In this document: positions 1 through 9,141 of the stretch, in pieces
How positions within the stretch are numbered: the first letter of the stretch is position 1
How the letters are laid out: each line of letters opens with the position of its first letter
NCBI RefSeq assembly: GCF_004745505.1
Contig: NZ_RKLX01000021.1
Coordinates: 1-49,552, forward strand
Direction of reading: 5' to 3'
DNA length: 49,552 bases
Source: Levilactobacillus suantsaiihabitans
GTDB lineage: Bacteria; Bacillota; Bacilli; Lactobacillales; Lactobacillaceae
Made by a program: the position numbers and the translations under genes
The notes under the pieces: generated by a model
The model's input: the letters and a program-made list of their open reading frames with translations, nothing else
What the model was told of the DNA's origin: nothing
Database searches by the model: none

Positions 1-43
1 AACTTCCACTACAGAATACAGATTGAATTCAATATTCGGGTCC

Positions 44-80
44 AAAAAAGAGGCCCAATTCGTAAGTGAATTGAACCTCT
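44..80 (-). terminator. Rho-independent terminator, distal to tuf
   Basis: Read on the minus strand, a 12-bp imperfect stem (GAGGTTCAATTC / GAATTGGGCCTC) with a 6-nt loop is followed by six Ts. It is the second of two tandem terminators beyond tuf. The DNA between them (81-160) shows no gene. Confidence 0.75.
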
Positions 81-162
81 CAAATTCTCCCCATCAACAC
101 CGGTTGACAAAGAGCCATTGAAAACGTGGCCGGTCAACCGACCCCCGTACCATTTTTGGCCA

Positions 163-199
163 AAACAAAAGGGCCCGAAAAGTTAACTTTTCGACCCCT
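163..199 (-). terminator. Rho-independent terminator of tuf
   Basis: On the minus strand GGGGTCGAAAAG pairs with CTTTTCGGGCCC across a TTAA loop, followed by TTTTGTTTT. It lies about 27 nt after the tuf stop codon, so it is the first terminator for this highly expressed gene. Confidence 0.85.
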
Positions 200-225
200 C
201 TTGCAGATACGCTAATTAATTAAAA

Positions 226-1416
226 TTAGTCGTCAATTTCCGTAACGGTACCGGCACCAACGGTGTGGCCACCTTCACGAACAGTGAACTTCGTACCCTT
301 TTCAATGGCAGCTGGTTGGATCAGTTCAACAGTGAACGTCACGTTATCACCAGGCATAACCATTTCTACGCCATCAGGCAATTCGATAACACCAGTGATA
401 TCAGTGGTGTGGAAGTAGAATTGTGGACGGTAGTTTGAGAAGAATGGCGTGTGACGGCCACCTTCTTCTTTGCTCAAGATGTAGACTTCACCCTTGAACT
501 TTTCGTGCGTTTGGATCGAGCCTGGCTTAGCCAAAACTTGACCACGAACGACTTGTTCACGGTTGATCCCACGAAGCAAAGCACCGACGTTATCCCCGGC
601 TTCACCAAGGTCCAACGTCTTCCGGAACATTTCAAGACCGGTAACAGTCGTCTTCAATACGTCGTCATGTAAACCAACGATTTCAACTTCGTCACCAATC
701 TTAACAGTCCCACGGTCGATACGGCCAGAAGCAACAGTCCCACGACCAGTGATCGTGAAGACATCTTCAACTGGCATCAAGAATGGCTTGTCGTTTTCAC
801 GTTCTGGCGTTGGGATGTAATCGTCAACGATATCCATTAAGTGAAGGATAACCTTTTCTTGTTCTTCGTCGCCTTCAAGAGCCTTCAAAGCTGAACCACG
901 AACAACTGGAATATCGTCACCAGGGTAATCGTATTCAGACAACAGCTCACGAACTTCCATTTCAACTAAGTCAACCAGTTCGTCATCGTCAACAAGGTCA
1001 GTCTTGTTTAAGAAGACAACGATGTATTCAACACCAACCTGGCGAGCAAGCAAAATGTGTTCACGGGTTTGTGGCATAGGACCATCAGTAGCGGCAACAA
1101 CCAAGATAGCACCGTCCATTTGGGCAGCACCAGTGATCATGTTCTTGATGTAGTCAGCGTGTCCTGGGGCATCGATATGCGCATAGTGACGCTTTTCAGT
1201 TTCGTATTCAACGTGGGCAGTGTTGATCGTGATACCACGTTCACGTTCTTCTGGAGCAGCATCGATATCAGCGTAATCTTCGGCCTTTGCTAAACCTTTG
1301 TCAGCAAGTACCTTAGTGATTGCAGCAGTTAACGTCGTTTTCCCATGGTCAATATGGCCAATAGTACCAATATTTACATGGGGTTTAGTTCTTTCATAAT
1401 GTTCTTTTTCAGCCAT
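226..1416 (-). CDS. tuf: Translation elongation factor Tu
   Basis: EF-Tu is the GTPase that carries aminoacyl-tRNA to the ribosomal A site in the cytoplasm. The 396-residue product has the family's usual length. The P-loop GHIDHGKTT is at residues 20-28, followed by DAPGH in switch II, NKTD for guanine specificity and the SAL motif. Domains II and III follow and end in the usual GAGTVTEI tail. The ATG is preceded by AGGAGG. The gene appears monocistronic, with a TATAAT box upstream (1489-1494 region) and two tandem terminators downstream. In related lactobacilli the trigger factor gene follows tuf; it would lie left of this window. Confidence 0.98.
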   Translation of the reverse strand: MAEKEHYERTKPHVNIGTIGHIDHGKTTLTAAITKVLADKGLAKAEDYADIDAAPEERERGITINTAHVEYETEKRHYAHIDAPGHADYIKNMITGAAQMDGAILVVAATDGPMPQTREHILLARQVGVEYIVVFLNKTDLVDDDELVDLVEMEVRELLSEYDYPGDDIPVVRGSALKALEGDEEQEKVILHLMDIVDDYIPTPERENDKPFLMPVEDVFTITGRGTVASGRIDRGTVKIGDEVEIVGLHDDVLKTTVTGLEMFRKTLDLGEAGDNVGALLRGINREQVVRGQVLAKPGSIQTHEKFKGEVYILSKEEGGRHTPFFSNYRPQFYFHTTDITGVIELPDGVEMVMPGDNVTFTVELIQPAAIEKGTKFTVREGGHTVGAGTVTEIDD

Positions 1417-1614
1417 TAATGAAACCCTCCTGTATTTTATCGCAAGTGCAACCCGTCTTCCGAAGAAAACAAATCACCCTTTGCGTAAAATTATACTACT
1501 TCTTTTCAGAAAGGGAAAGCTGGAACCCTCCCAAAAAAGAATCCTTGACCAGTATATATGCTGAAGAATTATTTGTAAACTAAAATTTCACTCATTTTCG
1601 AGTTTTTCCGGATT

Positions 1615-2553
1615 TTAATGGTCAATTGCGCCGAAAAGTTCAGCCATATAGCGGTTCAGCGTCGTTTGCCAGCTTTGCATGGTTTTTGTGTCTTGGTCGC
1701 TGAGGGTCGTCGTCAGCGGCAACCCGGCGATGGTTTGGACCCAAGCAACCGGTGACGTGATGACCCGATCAATAAACGGATACAGCATCATCAGCTGCAG
1801 AGTCACCGTCTGTTGTAAATTCGCTGCCAACATGGGATCCATTTGTCCCAAATCATTTTGCAAATACGCTTGAATGGCCCCGGCCGCCTTGCTGGCATTG
1901 ACCGGCTGAAGTTCGCCGGTGTCCACCGGATAGACCTGGTCATCAAGCCAATGGAGCTTCACGGTCTGTGTCACGTGCAAGCGCATCAGTCCCTCCAACA
2001 AATCAGCACGCAAAAGCGGATGCAAGAAGGGATCGACTAACAGATACTGGACCCCCTGCAAGTATAGCGCTAGCGGTAACTGCCGGGCCCGTTCCAGGCG
2101 CTGGCGCTGCTCGTTAAAGGGCACGTCACCTAAGTGATAAAATTGTTTGGCGATGACTCGCTGGGTGGCGGCCAGCTCCGTGGTGGCCGCGGCTTCGGCA
2201 GCTTCCACCTGGGTCAAGCCCCCCGCCCGCCAACTATCCGCTTGCGCGACCTGACAAAATTCCCGGGCAAAAATAAATTGTTGGTTCTTCAAGGCCACGT
2301 CCAGTCGCAACTGAAAATGCTGCGCAGAATCCAAATAAACCGGATCCTGTTCGGCGGCATATTGTTCGGCTAACAGGTACTTTTGGTCATGGTAGAGACT
2401 GGCGACCAAATAGCGGTTCAATTCTGGCGTTTGCTGGTCGTGATACAGCGTTTCAAACAGCGCACTGGCTGTTGACCAGCGACGGTCGTCAAAGGCCGCT
2501 ACGGCCCGTTTAAAGGCATTATCCCGGGCGGCAGGACTGGAAAAATCTGACAT
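1615..2553 (-). CDS. TPR-like repeat protein of unknown function
   Basis: I do not recognise a named gene. The 312-residue product is soluble and almost wholly alpha-helical in character. Its N-terminal 120 residues (AFKRAVAAFDDRRW, then ALFETLYHDQQTPELNRYLVA) have the spacing of small, aromatic and basic residues seen in tetratricopeptide repeats. No catalytic motif, signal peptide or membrane segment is visible. The start ATG has a GGAGGAAA ribosome binding site. It lies 70 bp downstream of rnjB on the same strand, separated by a strong hairpin, so read-through from rnjB is possible but limited. A scaffold or protein-interaction role is inference. Confidence 0.8.
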   Translation of the reverse strand: MSDFSSPAARDNAFKRAVAAFDDRRWSTASALFETLYHDQQTPELNRYLVASLYHDQKYLLAEQYAAEQDPVYLDSAQHFQLRLDVALKNQQFIFAREFCQVAQADSWRAGGLTQVEAAEAAATTELAATQRVIAKQFYHLGDVPFNEQRQRLERARQLPLALYLQGVQYLLVDPFLHPLLRADLLEGLMRLHVTQTVKLHWLDDQVYPVDTGELQPVNASKAAGAIQAYLQNDLGQMDPMLAANLQQTVTLQLMMLYPFIDRVITSPVAWVQTIAGLPLTTTLSDQDTKTMQSWQTTLNRYMAELFGAIDH

Positions 2554-2582
2554 GGTCGTTTCCTCCTAAAAATAGAGAAGCC

Positions 2583-2621
2583 AAAACGGACCACACCCGC
2601 GACTTGCGGTTGGCCCGTTTT
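2583..2621 (-). terminator. Hairpin terminator or attenuator after rnjB
   Basis: AAAACGGGCCAACCGC pairs with GCGGGTGTGGTCCGTTTT around a 5-nt loop. A and T runs flank both sides, so it could stop transcription in either direction. It sits between the rnjB stop and the TPR-like gene and probably lowers that gene's expression relative to rnjB. Confidence 0.75.
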
Positions 2622-2623
2622 AA

Positions 2624-4492
2624 TTAAGCTTTTTTCTCGGCCGTAGCGGCGGGTTTCTTACTGTGCCGGCGCTTCCGGTTACGATGTGGTTTGTTGGCAG
2701 TGGCCGGTTGGTCGGACTTGGCCGCCTTAGCCGGTTTCTTGGCCTTATTCTTGTTTTTGGCCTTCGCTGCTGGCGCCGATGTCGCGGCCTTACCGTTTTC
2801 CTTGGCCTTGCCGGTGCTGCGGCGATGATGTTGATTGACTTCCATAATGACCGGTAAGATCACTGGCCGCCGGTGCGTTTGCTCGAACAAGTAGTGGCTC
2901 AGGTGTTCACGCACGTCTTGTTTCAAATGGCCCCAGTCAAATTCCTTGTTGTCTAGGTTATTTTGAACCGCCTTGCGAATGATCTGGGCACTTTCTTGCA
3001 TCAGATCTTTGTTGGCCTTCACGTAAACGAAGCCCCGCGACGTAATCTTGGGATCAGCGACGATCTGTTTCTTCTTGCGATCGATCGTCACGACCGCGAT
3101 AAAGATACCGTCATCAGCCAAGACTTTCCGGTCACGTAAGACGATATTTCCGATGTCACCAACGCCGATACCGTCGATCATGGTATCCGTGACGTCAATG
3201 CCTTCGCCCAGGCTCATTTGGCCGTCGGCATAAGTCAGCACATCCCCTTTGGCCAAAATAAAGATGTGGTCGGCCGGCATTCCCAATTCCAACGCAGCAT
3301 TGGCGTGCGCATTTAATAACCGGTATTCCCCTTGAATGGGAACCAAATATTTCGGTTTCAACAAGTTCAGCATTAATTGTAAGTCGCGCTTATAGGCGTG
3401 ACCCGATGAGTTCAAGTCATCCGAAATGGCTTTGACTTCGCCACCGGCCCGGTAGATCATGTCACGGGTCTGGGCCACGGTCGTATCCATGGCGTGAGAT
3501 GGCGTGGTCGTGATGTAGACCAAGTCGCCTTCTTGGATGTTCAAATCCTTTTCTTGCTTGTTGGCCATGCGTTGTAAGGCCTTGATGGGTTCGCCCATCT
3601 TCCCGGTCTGTAAGATGACCGTCTCGCCCGGCTCTAGGCTATCCAATTGTTCTGGCGTGACCAGTAAGTCATCGGCAAAGACCAATTTGCCCAGCTTCAT
3701 GGCCGTGTTCACGATTTTTTCCAAATCTTGGCCCATCAGGCACACCTTGCGGCCAGTTTGTTGGGCGGCGTCAAAGACCTGTTGAATCCGCAAAATATTC
3801 GACGCCACACAGGCCACGATGACCCGGCCGTTTTGGTAATGGAACGTTTCTTCAATATCTTCGGCAATCGTTTGTTCCGACGCATTCATGGCCGGATTTT
3901 CAGCGTTGGCGGAGTCACTCAAGACGGCTAAGACCCCGGCTTGACCGATGGCCCCTAACCGCGCGTAATCCGTTTGATAACCAGTCTTAGCCGTTTGGTC
4001 AAACTTAAAGTCCCCGGTGTAGATGATTTGGCCTTCATCCGTCTTCAAGTCGATCCCCAGCGATTCTGGAATCGAGTGGGTCGTGGAGAAGAAGGAAACG
4101 ACCACGTCACCGAAGTCGATTTCGGTCTTTTCATCAATTACGTGGAAATCATCGTAGCCCTTCACGTTGGGTTCAGCGGCAACGCCAATTTTAGCCAAGG
4201 CAATCGTCATTTCTGACCCAAACACGGGAACGTTGAACTCACTCAAAAAGTAAGGCAGCGCACCAATGGCATCGGCATGGCCGTGCGTCAAGAAGACAGC
4301 GACGATCCGCTCCTTATTTTCGCGAAGGTAGGCCCAATCGGGAATGACCACGTCGATCCCCAAAAGTTCATTTTCCGGATACTTTAACCCACAATCTAAA
4401 ATGTAAATTCCGCCGTTAACATCGACGGCGTACATGTTCTTCCCGTTTTCGCGAACACCGCCAAACGGGATAATCTTAATCTTTGCACTCAT
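2624..4492 (-). CDS. rnjB: Ribonuclease J2
   Basis: RNase J2 is the metallo-beta-lactamase/beta-CASP ribonuclease that pairs with RNase J1 in mRNA decay and RNA maturation. The metal motif reads HGHADAIGA (residues 70-78), with Ala where J1-type enzymes have a second His (HGHEDHIGG). This is the known signature of J2, the weaker partner. The body aligns throughout with the J1 encoded at 26,437. At 622 residues it is longer than usual: from about residue 562 it carries a lysine- and alanine-rich tail that is probably disordered and RNA-binding. The ATG has a TTGAGGTGA ribosome binding site. rpsO lies immediately upstream with its own terminator. Confidence 0.95.
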   Translation of the reverse strand: MSAKIKIIPFGGVRENGKNMYAVDVNGGIYILDCGLKYPENELLGIDVVIPDWAYLRENKERIVAVFLTHGHADAIGALPYFLSEFNVPVFGSEMTIALAKIGVAAEPNVKGYDDFHVIDEKTEIDFGDVVVSFFSTTHSIPESLGIDLKTDEGQIIYTGDFKFDQTAKTGYQTDYARLGAIGQAGVLAVLSDSANAENPAMNASEQTIAEDIEETFHYQNGRVIVACVASNILRIQQVFDAAQQTGRKVCLMGQDLEKIVNTAMKLGKLVFADDLLVTPEQLDSLEPGETVILQTGKMGEPIKALQRMANKQEKDLNIQEGDLVYITTTPSHAMDTTVAQTRDMIYRAGGEVKAISDDLNSSGHAYKRDLQLMLNLLKPKYLVPIQGEYRLLNAHANAALELGMPADHIFILAKGDVLTYADGQMSLGEGIDVTDTMIDGIGVGDIGNIVLRDRKVLADDGIFIAVVTIDRKKKQIVADPKITSRGFVYVKANKDLMQESAQIIRKAVQNNLDNKEFDWGHLKQDVREHLSHYLFEQTHRRPVILPVIMEVNQHHRRSTGKAKENGKAATSAPAAKAKNKNKAKKPAKAAKSDQPATANKPHRNRKRRHSKKPAATAEKKA

Positions 4493-4647
4493 AAGTTCAC
4501 CTCAAGAATCTTCGTATAGTTTTAACAATCCTGACCAATACCGTCAGCATTTTCTGCTGGGTCACAAAGCCCAGATTCGTCCATAATTAAATCTTTCTCC
4601 ATTCTACCATACTTTAGCGGTGAGCAGTACTAAGATAACAATTGGGC

Positions 4648-4684
4648 AAAAGAAAAAGCCCCCAGCCAGGATTGGCCAGGGACT
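4648..4684 (-). terminator. Terminator of rpsO
   Basis: On the minus strand AGTCCCTGGCCA pairs, with G-U wobbles, with TGGCTGGGGGCT across ATCC, followed by TTTTTCTTTT. It starts 13 nt after the rpsO stop. Confidence 0.85.
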
Positions 4685-4697
4685 CCGGTGCGGCGAA

Positions 4698-4967
4698 TTA
4701 ACGACGCAGACCTAAGCTCTTGATTAATTCACGGTAACGTTGAACGTCAGTCTTCCGTAAGTAAGCTAATAAGTTACGACGGTGACCGATCTTCTTCATC
4801 AACCCACGTTGTGAGTGGAAGTCTTTCCGGTGTTGTTGCATGTGAACGTTGATTTCGTTGATATCAGCGGTCAAAACGGCAACTTGGACTTCAGTAGAAC
4901 CCGTGTCACCTTCGTGACGAGCGTATTGCTTGATGATTTCGTTTTTCTTTGCTTGACTAATAGCCAT
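4698..4967 (-). CDS. rpsO: Small ribosomal subunit protein uS15
   Basis: S15 binds the three-way junction of the 16S rRNA central domain early in 30S assembly. The 89-residue product has the family's exact length. It shows [16 protein letters not shown] and the [18 protein letters not shown] rRNA-binding stretches. I place the start at the ATG at 4967, preceded by AAAGGTGG. A TTG 21 nt upstream would add seven residues but overlaps the ribosome binding site. The gene is a single unit between its own promoter (5069-5097) and terminator. About 95 nt of leader precede it, which could allow S15 autoregulation (see findings). Confidence 0.97.
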   Translation of the reverse strand: MAISQAKKNEIIKQYARHEGDTGSTEVQVAVLTADINEINVHMQQHRKDFHSQRGLMKKIGHRRNLLAYLRKTDVQRYRELIKSLGLRR

Positions 4968-5068
4968 GGTAAATATACCACCTTTCAAATAAGTGCCCGA
5001 AACTGAGTAAGTCGGCAGTGGCCGCCAGGCGAACTAAGTTAGGGGTTTGTGCCGCAGCACAGTTATCT

Positions 5069-5097
5069 ACTATACGGGACTTTGGCTAAAAGTGCAA
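5069..5097 (-). promoter_or_regulatory. Promoter of rpsO
   Basis: On the minus strand -35 TTGCAC, a 17-nt spacer and -10 TATAGT are visible. The predicted start near 5062 leaves a leader of about 95 nt before rpsO. Confidence 0.85.
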
Positions 5098-5155
5098 GTC
5101 TTTTCCCATTAACGCCTATCAAGTAAAATTACTTTACATTTATCTCGACTAGCTA

Positions 5156-5184
5156 TTGCATTCGGTCCTAGCCTTCTGTATAAT
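5156..5184 (+). promoter_or_regulatory. Promoter of rpsT
   Basis: -35 TTGCAT at 5156-5161 and -10 TATAAT at 5179-5184 are separated by 17 nt. The promoter diverges from that of rpsO, and the two -35 boxes lie about 60 nt apart. Confidence 0.9.
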
Positions 5185-5245
5185 AACATACGTTGAAATT
5201 AAGATTTCCGGTACTAAGGATTTCTCATTCGGAGGTGAAATTTTC

Positions 5246-5500
5246 ATGCCAATTATCAAATCAGCAATCGAACGTGCCAAGACTAACGTTAAGGCTAACG
5301 AACGTAACTCTGCACAGTTAAGCGCTATGCGGACTGCCGTTAAGCGTTTTGAACAAGCTAAGACCGCTGGTGCCGACAACGCGGAAGACTTATTCCGCCA
5401 AGCTAGTGCCGCAGTTGACAAGGCTGCTTCAAAGGGCTTGATCAAGCGGAACAAGGCATCTCGTGACAAGTCACGGATGGCTGCACGTTTAGCTAAGTAA
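5246..5500 (+). CDS. rpsT: Small ribosomal subunit protein bS20
   Basis: S20 is a helical 16S rRNA-binding protein of the 30S subunit. The 84-residue lysine- and alanine-rich product starts [14 protein letters not shown] and ends [21 protein letters not shown], as expected for the family. The ATG at 5246 is chosen because GGAGGTGA ends 7 nt before it; an upstream in-frame ATG at 5156 lies inside the promoter. The gene is monocistronic with a strong terminator at 5533-5569. It converges on holA, with a repeat element between the two. Confidence 0.97.
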   Translation: MPIIKSAIERAKTNVKANERNSAQLSAMRTAVKRFEQAKTAGADNAEDLFRQASAAVDKAASKGLIKRNKASRDKSRMAARLAK

Positions 5501-5532
5501 TCAATTAATCAAAACGATTAGATGATGCAATC

Positions 5533-5569
5533 AGGAGGTCGACCAATTTGTGGTCGGCCTCCTTTTTTG
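5533..5569 (+). terminator. Terminator of rpsT
   Basis: AGGAGGTCGACCA pairs with TGGTCGGCCTCCT across a short loop, followed by TTTTTT. Confidence 0.9.
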
Positions 5570-5612
5570 TAAAACCGCCCATGAGTCGTTGCCCTTCGCG
5601 AAATCTATCAAT

Positions 5613-5672
5613 CAAAAAAGGACTAAGATCAGTGCCACCCATGATGGTTGCGGCACTGATCTTAGCCTTTTT
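5613..5672 (-). terminator. Terminator of the com-holA operon, possibly bidirectional
   Basis: A near-perfect 16-bp stem (GGCTAAGATCAGTGCC and its complement) is flanked by TTTTTT on the minus strand and TTTTT on the plus strand. It would serve the holA operon on the minus strand and could back up the rpsT terminator. It lies beyond the 3' repeat relative to holA. Confidence 0.8.
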
Positions 5673-5674
5673 AC

Positions 5675-5857
5675 TGCTCTGAAAGTTGAAAGAAGGAAAT
5701 TAGTTGAAACGACTGTTAGCAGGCGATTCATGGCGTCAAAAATAGTCGTTTACAGCCACCGGATAAGAACTCGTCGCCTACCGTTAATTAACACAGTGCT
5801 GCCTGGTTTCATCAATTTTAGATGTCAGAACACCATCATTACGGCGACCAACTTCCC
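5675..5857. repeat. Mosaic intergenic repeat, copy A (partial)
   Basis: The copy begins with CTGAAAGTTGAA (5678-5690), one of the family's end motifs. It contains the block AAAAATAGTCGTTTACAGCC (5738-5757), shared with 18.63 kb. It ends with a decayed reverse-oriented copy of the block at 19.13-19.20 kb (GTTTCATCAATTTTAGATGT, 5810-5829). It lies between the com-holA terminator and the holA stop codon. No gene is visible in the gap 5501-5857 beyond the terminators and this repeat. Confidence 0.75.
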
Positions 5858-6886
5858 CTAAGCCACCTGTCCGGCAAACTGCGTCATAAACAGCGAAAAC
5901 AGCATTTCCGGGTCCATAGTCGAAGACTTCATCTGCTGTTCGACGCGAAAGAGCCCCAGGTAGGCACGGTTCAGGTCGGTCAGTAAAAACCGCCGTTGAC
6001 TCTGCAAGGCCAGCTTGATGCGGTACGGGTGGACCTTGAGAATACTGGCCAGCTTGCCTTGGCTGTATCCCTGCTTGGCCAAGACCTTGGTCTGAATCAA
6101 CAGGCGGAATTGCCCCTGCAAGATGGCATTGATCCGCAAGGGTTCTTCCTTGGCCTGTAAGAGCTCGCGGTAAAGCGTCACCGCCCCCGCCGTATTCTTG
6201 GCCAAGACTCGGTTGACCAGGTCAAACACGTTTTGCGTCAACGTCTGGGTCACCAGCCCGGTGACGGCGTCGCGGTCGATGGTCTTTTGCGGCAAGGCAA
6301 ATAATTCCAGCTTGGGCAATTCACTCATCATCAGCGTCAAATCGGCATCCGTACGCTGAATCAGCTCGTTTAAAGCGGCCGGTGCCATGGTGTAGCCGTC
6401 TTGTTTCAACTGGTTCGTCACAAATTGGCGGACGTCGCGCTCGGAGAAATTGCCGATTTCAATCGTCGTCGCCACTTTTTTTAACTGCTTGCTGACCTTC
6501 TTGCGGCCGTCTAATTTTTCATACGGCGCAAAGAAGACTAGCACGGTGCTGGGCATCGGTGACCCCAGGTACGTCTGCAGGCTGTCGATGTCGTGGTCGA
6601 CCTTTTGTTTCTTGGTCTCCCCCGTTAGAAATTGGGGATTGTCGATGCACACGACCCGGCGTTCCCCAAAGAACGGTGCGGCCATGGCGTCATCGAGCGC
6701 CACTGCCAGTGGGACCGTATCCATGTCATAACTGGCAAAATTCATGGCCTGTTCTTCGGTTGGGACGACCTGCTTGAAGCCCGCCTTGAGTCGGCGCTGT
6801 AAATAATCCGCTTGCCCCAAGATCAGGTACACATTGGCCAGTTGTCCGCCCGTCTTTAATGTTTTTAAGAGTTCCGTAATTGTCAC
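5858..6886 (-). CDS. holA: DNA polymerase III subunit delta
   Basis: HolA (YqeN type) opens the sliding clamp within the clamp-loader complex during replication. The 342-residue length is typical. The N-terminal AAA+-like region starts LLKTLKTGGQLANVYLILGQADYLQ, and the C-terminal helical collar domain includes NVFDLVNRVLAKNTAGAVTLYRELL and an ILQGQFRLL segment. Translation starts at a GTG whose bases overlap the comEC stop (GTGA), so translation is probably coupled. It is the last gene of the comEA-comEB-comEC-holA operon, an order common in Firmicutes. Confidence 0.95.
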   Translation of the reverse strand: MTITELLKTLKTGGQLANVYLILGQADYLQRRLKAGFKQVVPTEEQAMNFASYDMDTVPLAVALDDAMAAPFFGERRVVCIDNPQFLTGETKKQKVDHDIDSLQTYLGSPMPSTVLVFFAPYEKLDGRKKVSKQLKKVATTIEIGNFSERDVRQFVTNQLKQDGYTMAPAALNELIQRTDADLTLMMSELPKLELFALPQKTIDRDAVTGLVTQTLTQNVFDLVNRVLAKNTAGAVTLYRELLQAKEEPLRINAILQGQFRLLIQTKVLAKQGYSQGKLASILKVHPYRIKLALQSQRRFLLTDLNRAYLGLFRVEQQMKSSTMDPEMLFSLFMTQFAGQVA

Positions 6887-9141
6887 GATTCGTGTGCCCC
6901 TTTAAGTTTAGTTTGCCAATAGCCCTGCGCGCCGCGATACGTGTAGCGAATCATCCCACTGGTCTGGGTACTGACCGCGGGGACGTTTTGTTCTCGCAAT
7001 GTCGCCAGCGTTTCCGCATTGGGATGGCCGTAGCGATTTTGCCGGCCAGCGGAAATAATCGCCCAGCGTGGCCGCAGTTGCGCAATAAATTCGGGCGCAG
7101 AGGCCGTCTTACTGCCGTGATGTCCTAATTTTAACACGTCGGTACGCAGCTGCGCATCCGCCGCCAACATTTTTCGTTCACCCGCCTGGTCCAAGTCGCC
7201 CATGAACAGAAAATTCAGGCCGCCAAAGGTCCCCTGCAACGCCAGCGAATTCTCATTTTCCGCCGGCGCGGCGTGATCCGGGTGCCGCACCAATAGTGGC
7301 AAAGCCTGCCCCGTTTTGATGGGAACCACTGGGGGGAGTTTGCCCGCCAGTTTTTGTTGCCAGGCCGGCTCCGCCTCCATCCCCGCCGGAACCAACAGAC
7401 GCTTGACGTGAAGCTCCTGCAAGAAAGCCAGCAGATCGCCGATGTGGTCCGCATCGTGGTGGGTCAAATACAGATCGTCTACGTGATCGAGACCGCGACT
7501 TTTCAGATAATTGATGTTGGTCCGTAGTGCCGCATAGCTAGGCGGTGTCTTGGGGACCCAGTCTGGCTGGCGAAAGCCCAAGCGTCCGCCGGTATCGATC
7601 AAACTGACCCGCCGATTGAAGGGCTCGCGAATCAAAATACTGTCGCCCTGACCCACGTCAAAGTAAGTCACCTCACCGCTCAACGGCAAGTGAATCGCCC
7701 CGTAGACCAGGCCGTAACTGGCCAGTAAGCCGATCAGCCACTTGCGGCGATGTTGCGGTGGCCGGGTGAACAACCACCAGGTCCCCGCCAGCCACAACCA
7801 GGCCACCCACCAGGCCGGCTTGCCAAAAGGCACGTTGCCCGGCAGTCGCGCGAACCAGGCCAAACCGGCATCGAATTGTTGCAGCGCCCAGGCACAACCG
7901 CGACTGATCACGGGCAGCCAGGGATGAAGTACCGTCCCCACCAGCGTCAACGGCAAGATGAGTACGGGAAATAACGGAACCACCGCCCAATTGGCGAGTA
8001 GTGTCAGGCTGTGCCACTGAAACACGCCCGTCAACAAGCTGGGCAAGCCTAGCAGAGTCAGACCTCCCTGCCGCCAGGCGCGCGATTCCTCACGCAATAA
8101 AATGAGCCCTAACGACAAACCGTAACTCAACTGACTGCCCAACTCAAATAAGAGTCCGGGATTCACGAACACGCCGATCAACAGTGCCATTGACCAGGCA
8201 TCCAGCGTACTGATGGGCCGCTGGCACCGTTTACCTGTCAGCTGGACGCCCCGCATCAAGCAGGCCCGGAGCACCCCACTGCCGCTACCAGCCAAGATGA
8301 AGTAGGCCGGCAGCCCCAAAAGCATCCCCCATTCCCAGTGCTCGCGTTGGATGCGCAGATGCACGCACACCCACTCGACGGCCGTCAGTAACAGCGCCAC
8401 GTGCATGCCGGAGATGGCAAATAAGTGCAACAGCCCCAGCCGCTGCATCCCCTGTAGTTCAGTCATGGTCTCCGCAGCTTTGGCCCCCGGCAACAGGCCT
8501 AGGGCGTATACCCGTAGTGCCCCGGGGAGCCGTTCGCAGTAATGGATCAGCCACGCACGCCACCCGTGCCACCAGTCGCTAAACCAGCCCCACCACCTTA
8601 AAGGAGCGGCCGTTCGGTGGGTGACGCTGGTCAGCTTCAAGGTGTTAACAATGCCGCGATGACGCCAATATGCCGCGCCATCGAATTGATTGAAGTTGGT
8701 CGCGGGCAAGATGCCCTGGACCTGACCGCTCACTTGCCACAGCGTGGGCCGGGTCAGGTGCTGCAACGTCTGCAGTTCGGCGGCCGACTTGGCCACGCCA
8801 CGCACGGTCAACCGTTCACCGGTCTGGCTATTTTGACCAACGAAATAATACATCGCCCCGCGCACCGCAACAGCATCCGGTTGGACCCGCAAGGTCGCGG
8901 TCATGGTCCGGGCCACGTCGAAGGGCAGTTGCCGTTGCGTCAGCTGGTGGTCACGCCACAGCCAATACCCCCCAAACAGCCCCAAGAGCAACAAGGTCAC
9001 CAACCAGGTCGGCCGGTGATGCAGCGTCCACACGCGCACCAACACCAACAAGAGGAGCCCGCTGCCGGCCCAGGGATGTCCGCTCAACGCCACACTGAGT
9101 GCCAGGACCGGCAATACCGCTAAGAAGCCGTGGTTCGCCAC
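6883..9141 (-). CDS. comEC: DNA-uptake channel protein ComEC/Rec2
   Basis: ComEC forms the membrane channel for single-stranded DNA uptake during competence. The 752-residue protein starts with membrane helices, then the Competence-domain motif LHLFAISGMHVALLL followed by more helices. A C-terminal metallo-beta-lactamase domain starts near GEVTYFDVGQGDSILI and carries THHDADHIGD and LGHHGSKTA. The length matches intact ComEC, with no frameshift. The GTG start overlaps the comEB TAG by one base, so translation is likely coupled. Presence of intact comEA and comEC suggests, but does not prove, transformability. Confidence 0.96.
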   Translation of the reverse strand: MANHGFLAVLPVLALSVALSGHPWAGSGLLLLVLVRVWTLHHRPTWLVTLLLLGLFGGYWLWRDHQLTQRQLPFDVARTMTATLRVQPDAVAVRGAMYYFVGQNSQTGERLTVRGVAKSAAELQTLQHLTRPTLWQVSGQVQGILPATNFNQFDGAAYWRHRGIVNTLKLTSVTHRTAAPLRWWGWFSDWWHGWRAWLIHYCERLPGALRVYALGLLPGAKAAETMTELQGMQRLGLLHLFAISGMHVALLLTAVEWVCVHLRIQREHWEWGMLLGLPAYFILAGSGSGVLRACLMRGVQLTGKRCQRPISTLDAWSMALLIGVFVNPGLLFELGSQLSYGLSLGLILLREESRAWRQGGLTLLGLPSLLTGVFQWHSLTLLANWAVVPLFPVLILPLTLVGTVLHPWLPVISRGCAWALQQFDAGLAWFARLPGNVPFGKPAWWVAWLWLAGTWWLFTRPPQHRRKWLIGLLASYGLVYGAIHLPLSGEVTYFDVGQGDSILIREPFNRRVSLIDTGGRLGFRQPDWVPKTPPSYAALRTNINYLKSRGLDHVDDLYLTHHDADHIGDLLAFLQELHVKRLLVPAGMEAEPAWQQKLAGKLPPVVPIKTGQALPLLVRHPDHAAPAENENSLALQGTFGGLNFLFMGDLDQAGERKMLAADAQLRTDVLKLGHHGSKTASAPEFIAQLRPRWAIISAGRQNRYGHPNAETLATLREQNVPAVSTQTSGMIRYTYRGAQGYWQTKLKGAHES

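Noticed and set aside
1510-1600. A terminator after the TPR-like gene
   Set aside because: Only weak, gapped inverted repeats are visible near the T run on the minus strand, so I could not support a terminator.
7673-8017. A 114-codon minus-strand frame inside comEC
   Set aside because: It is a second frame within an intact comEC, without start signals; comEC itself shows no frameshift.
8617-9123. A 168-codon plus-strand open frame
   Set aside because: It is antisense to comEC, has no ribosome binding site or family similarity, and has the Pro/Gln/Arg/Gly bias expected from the reverse complement of a GC-rich gene.
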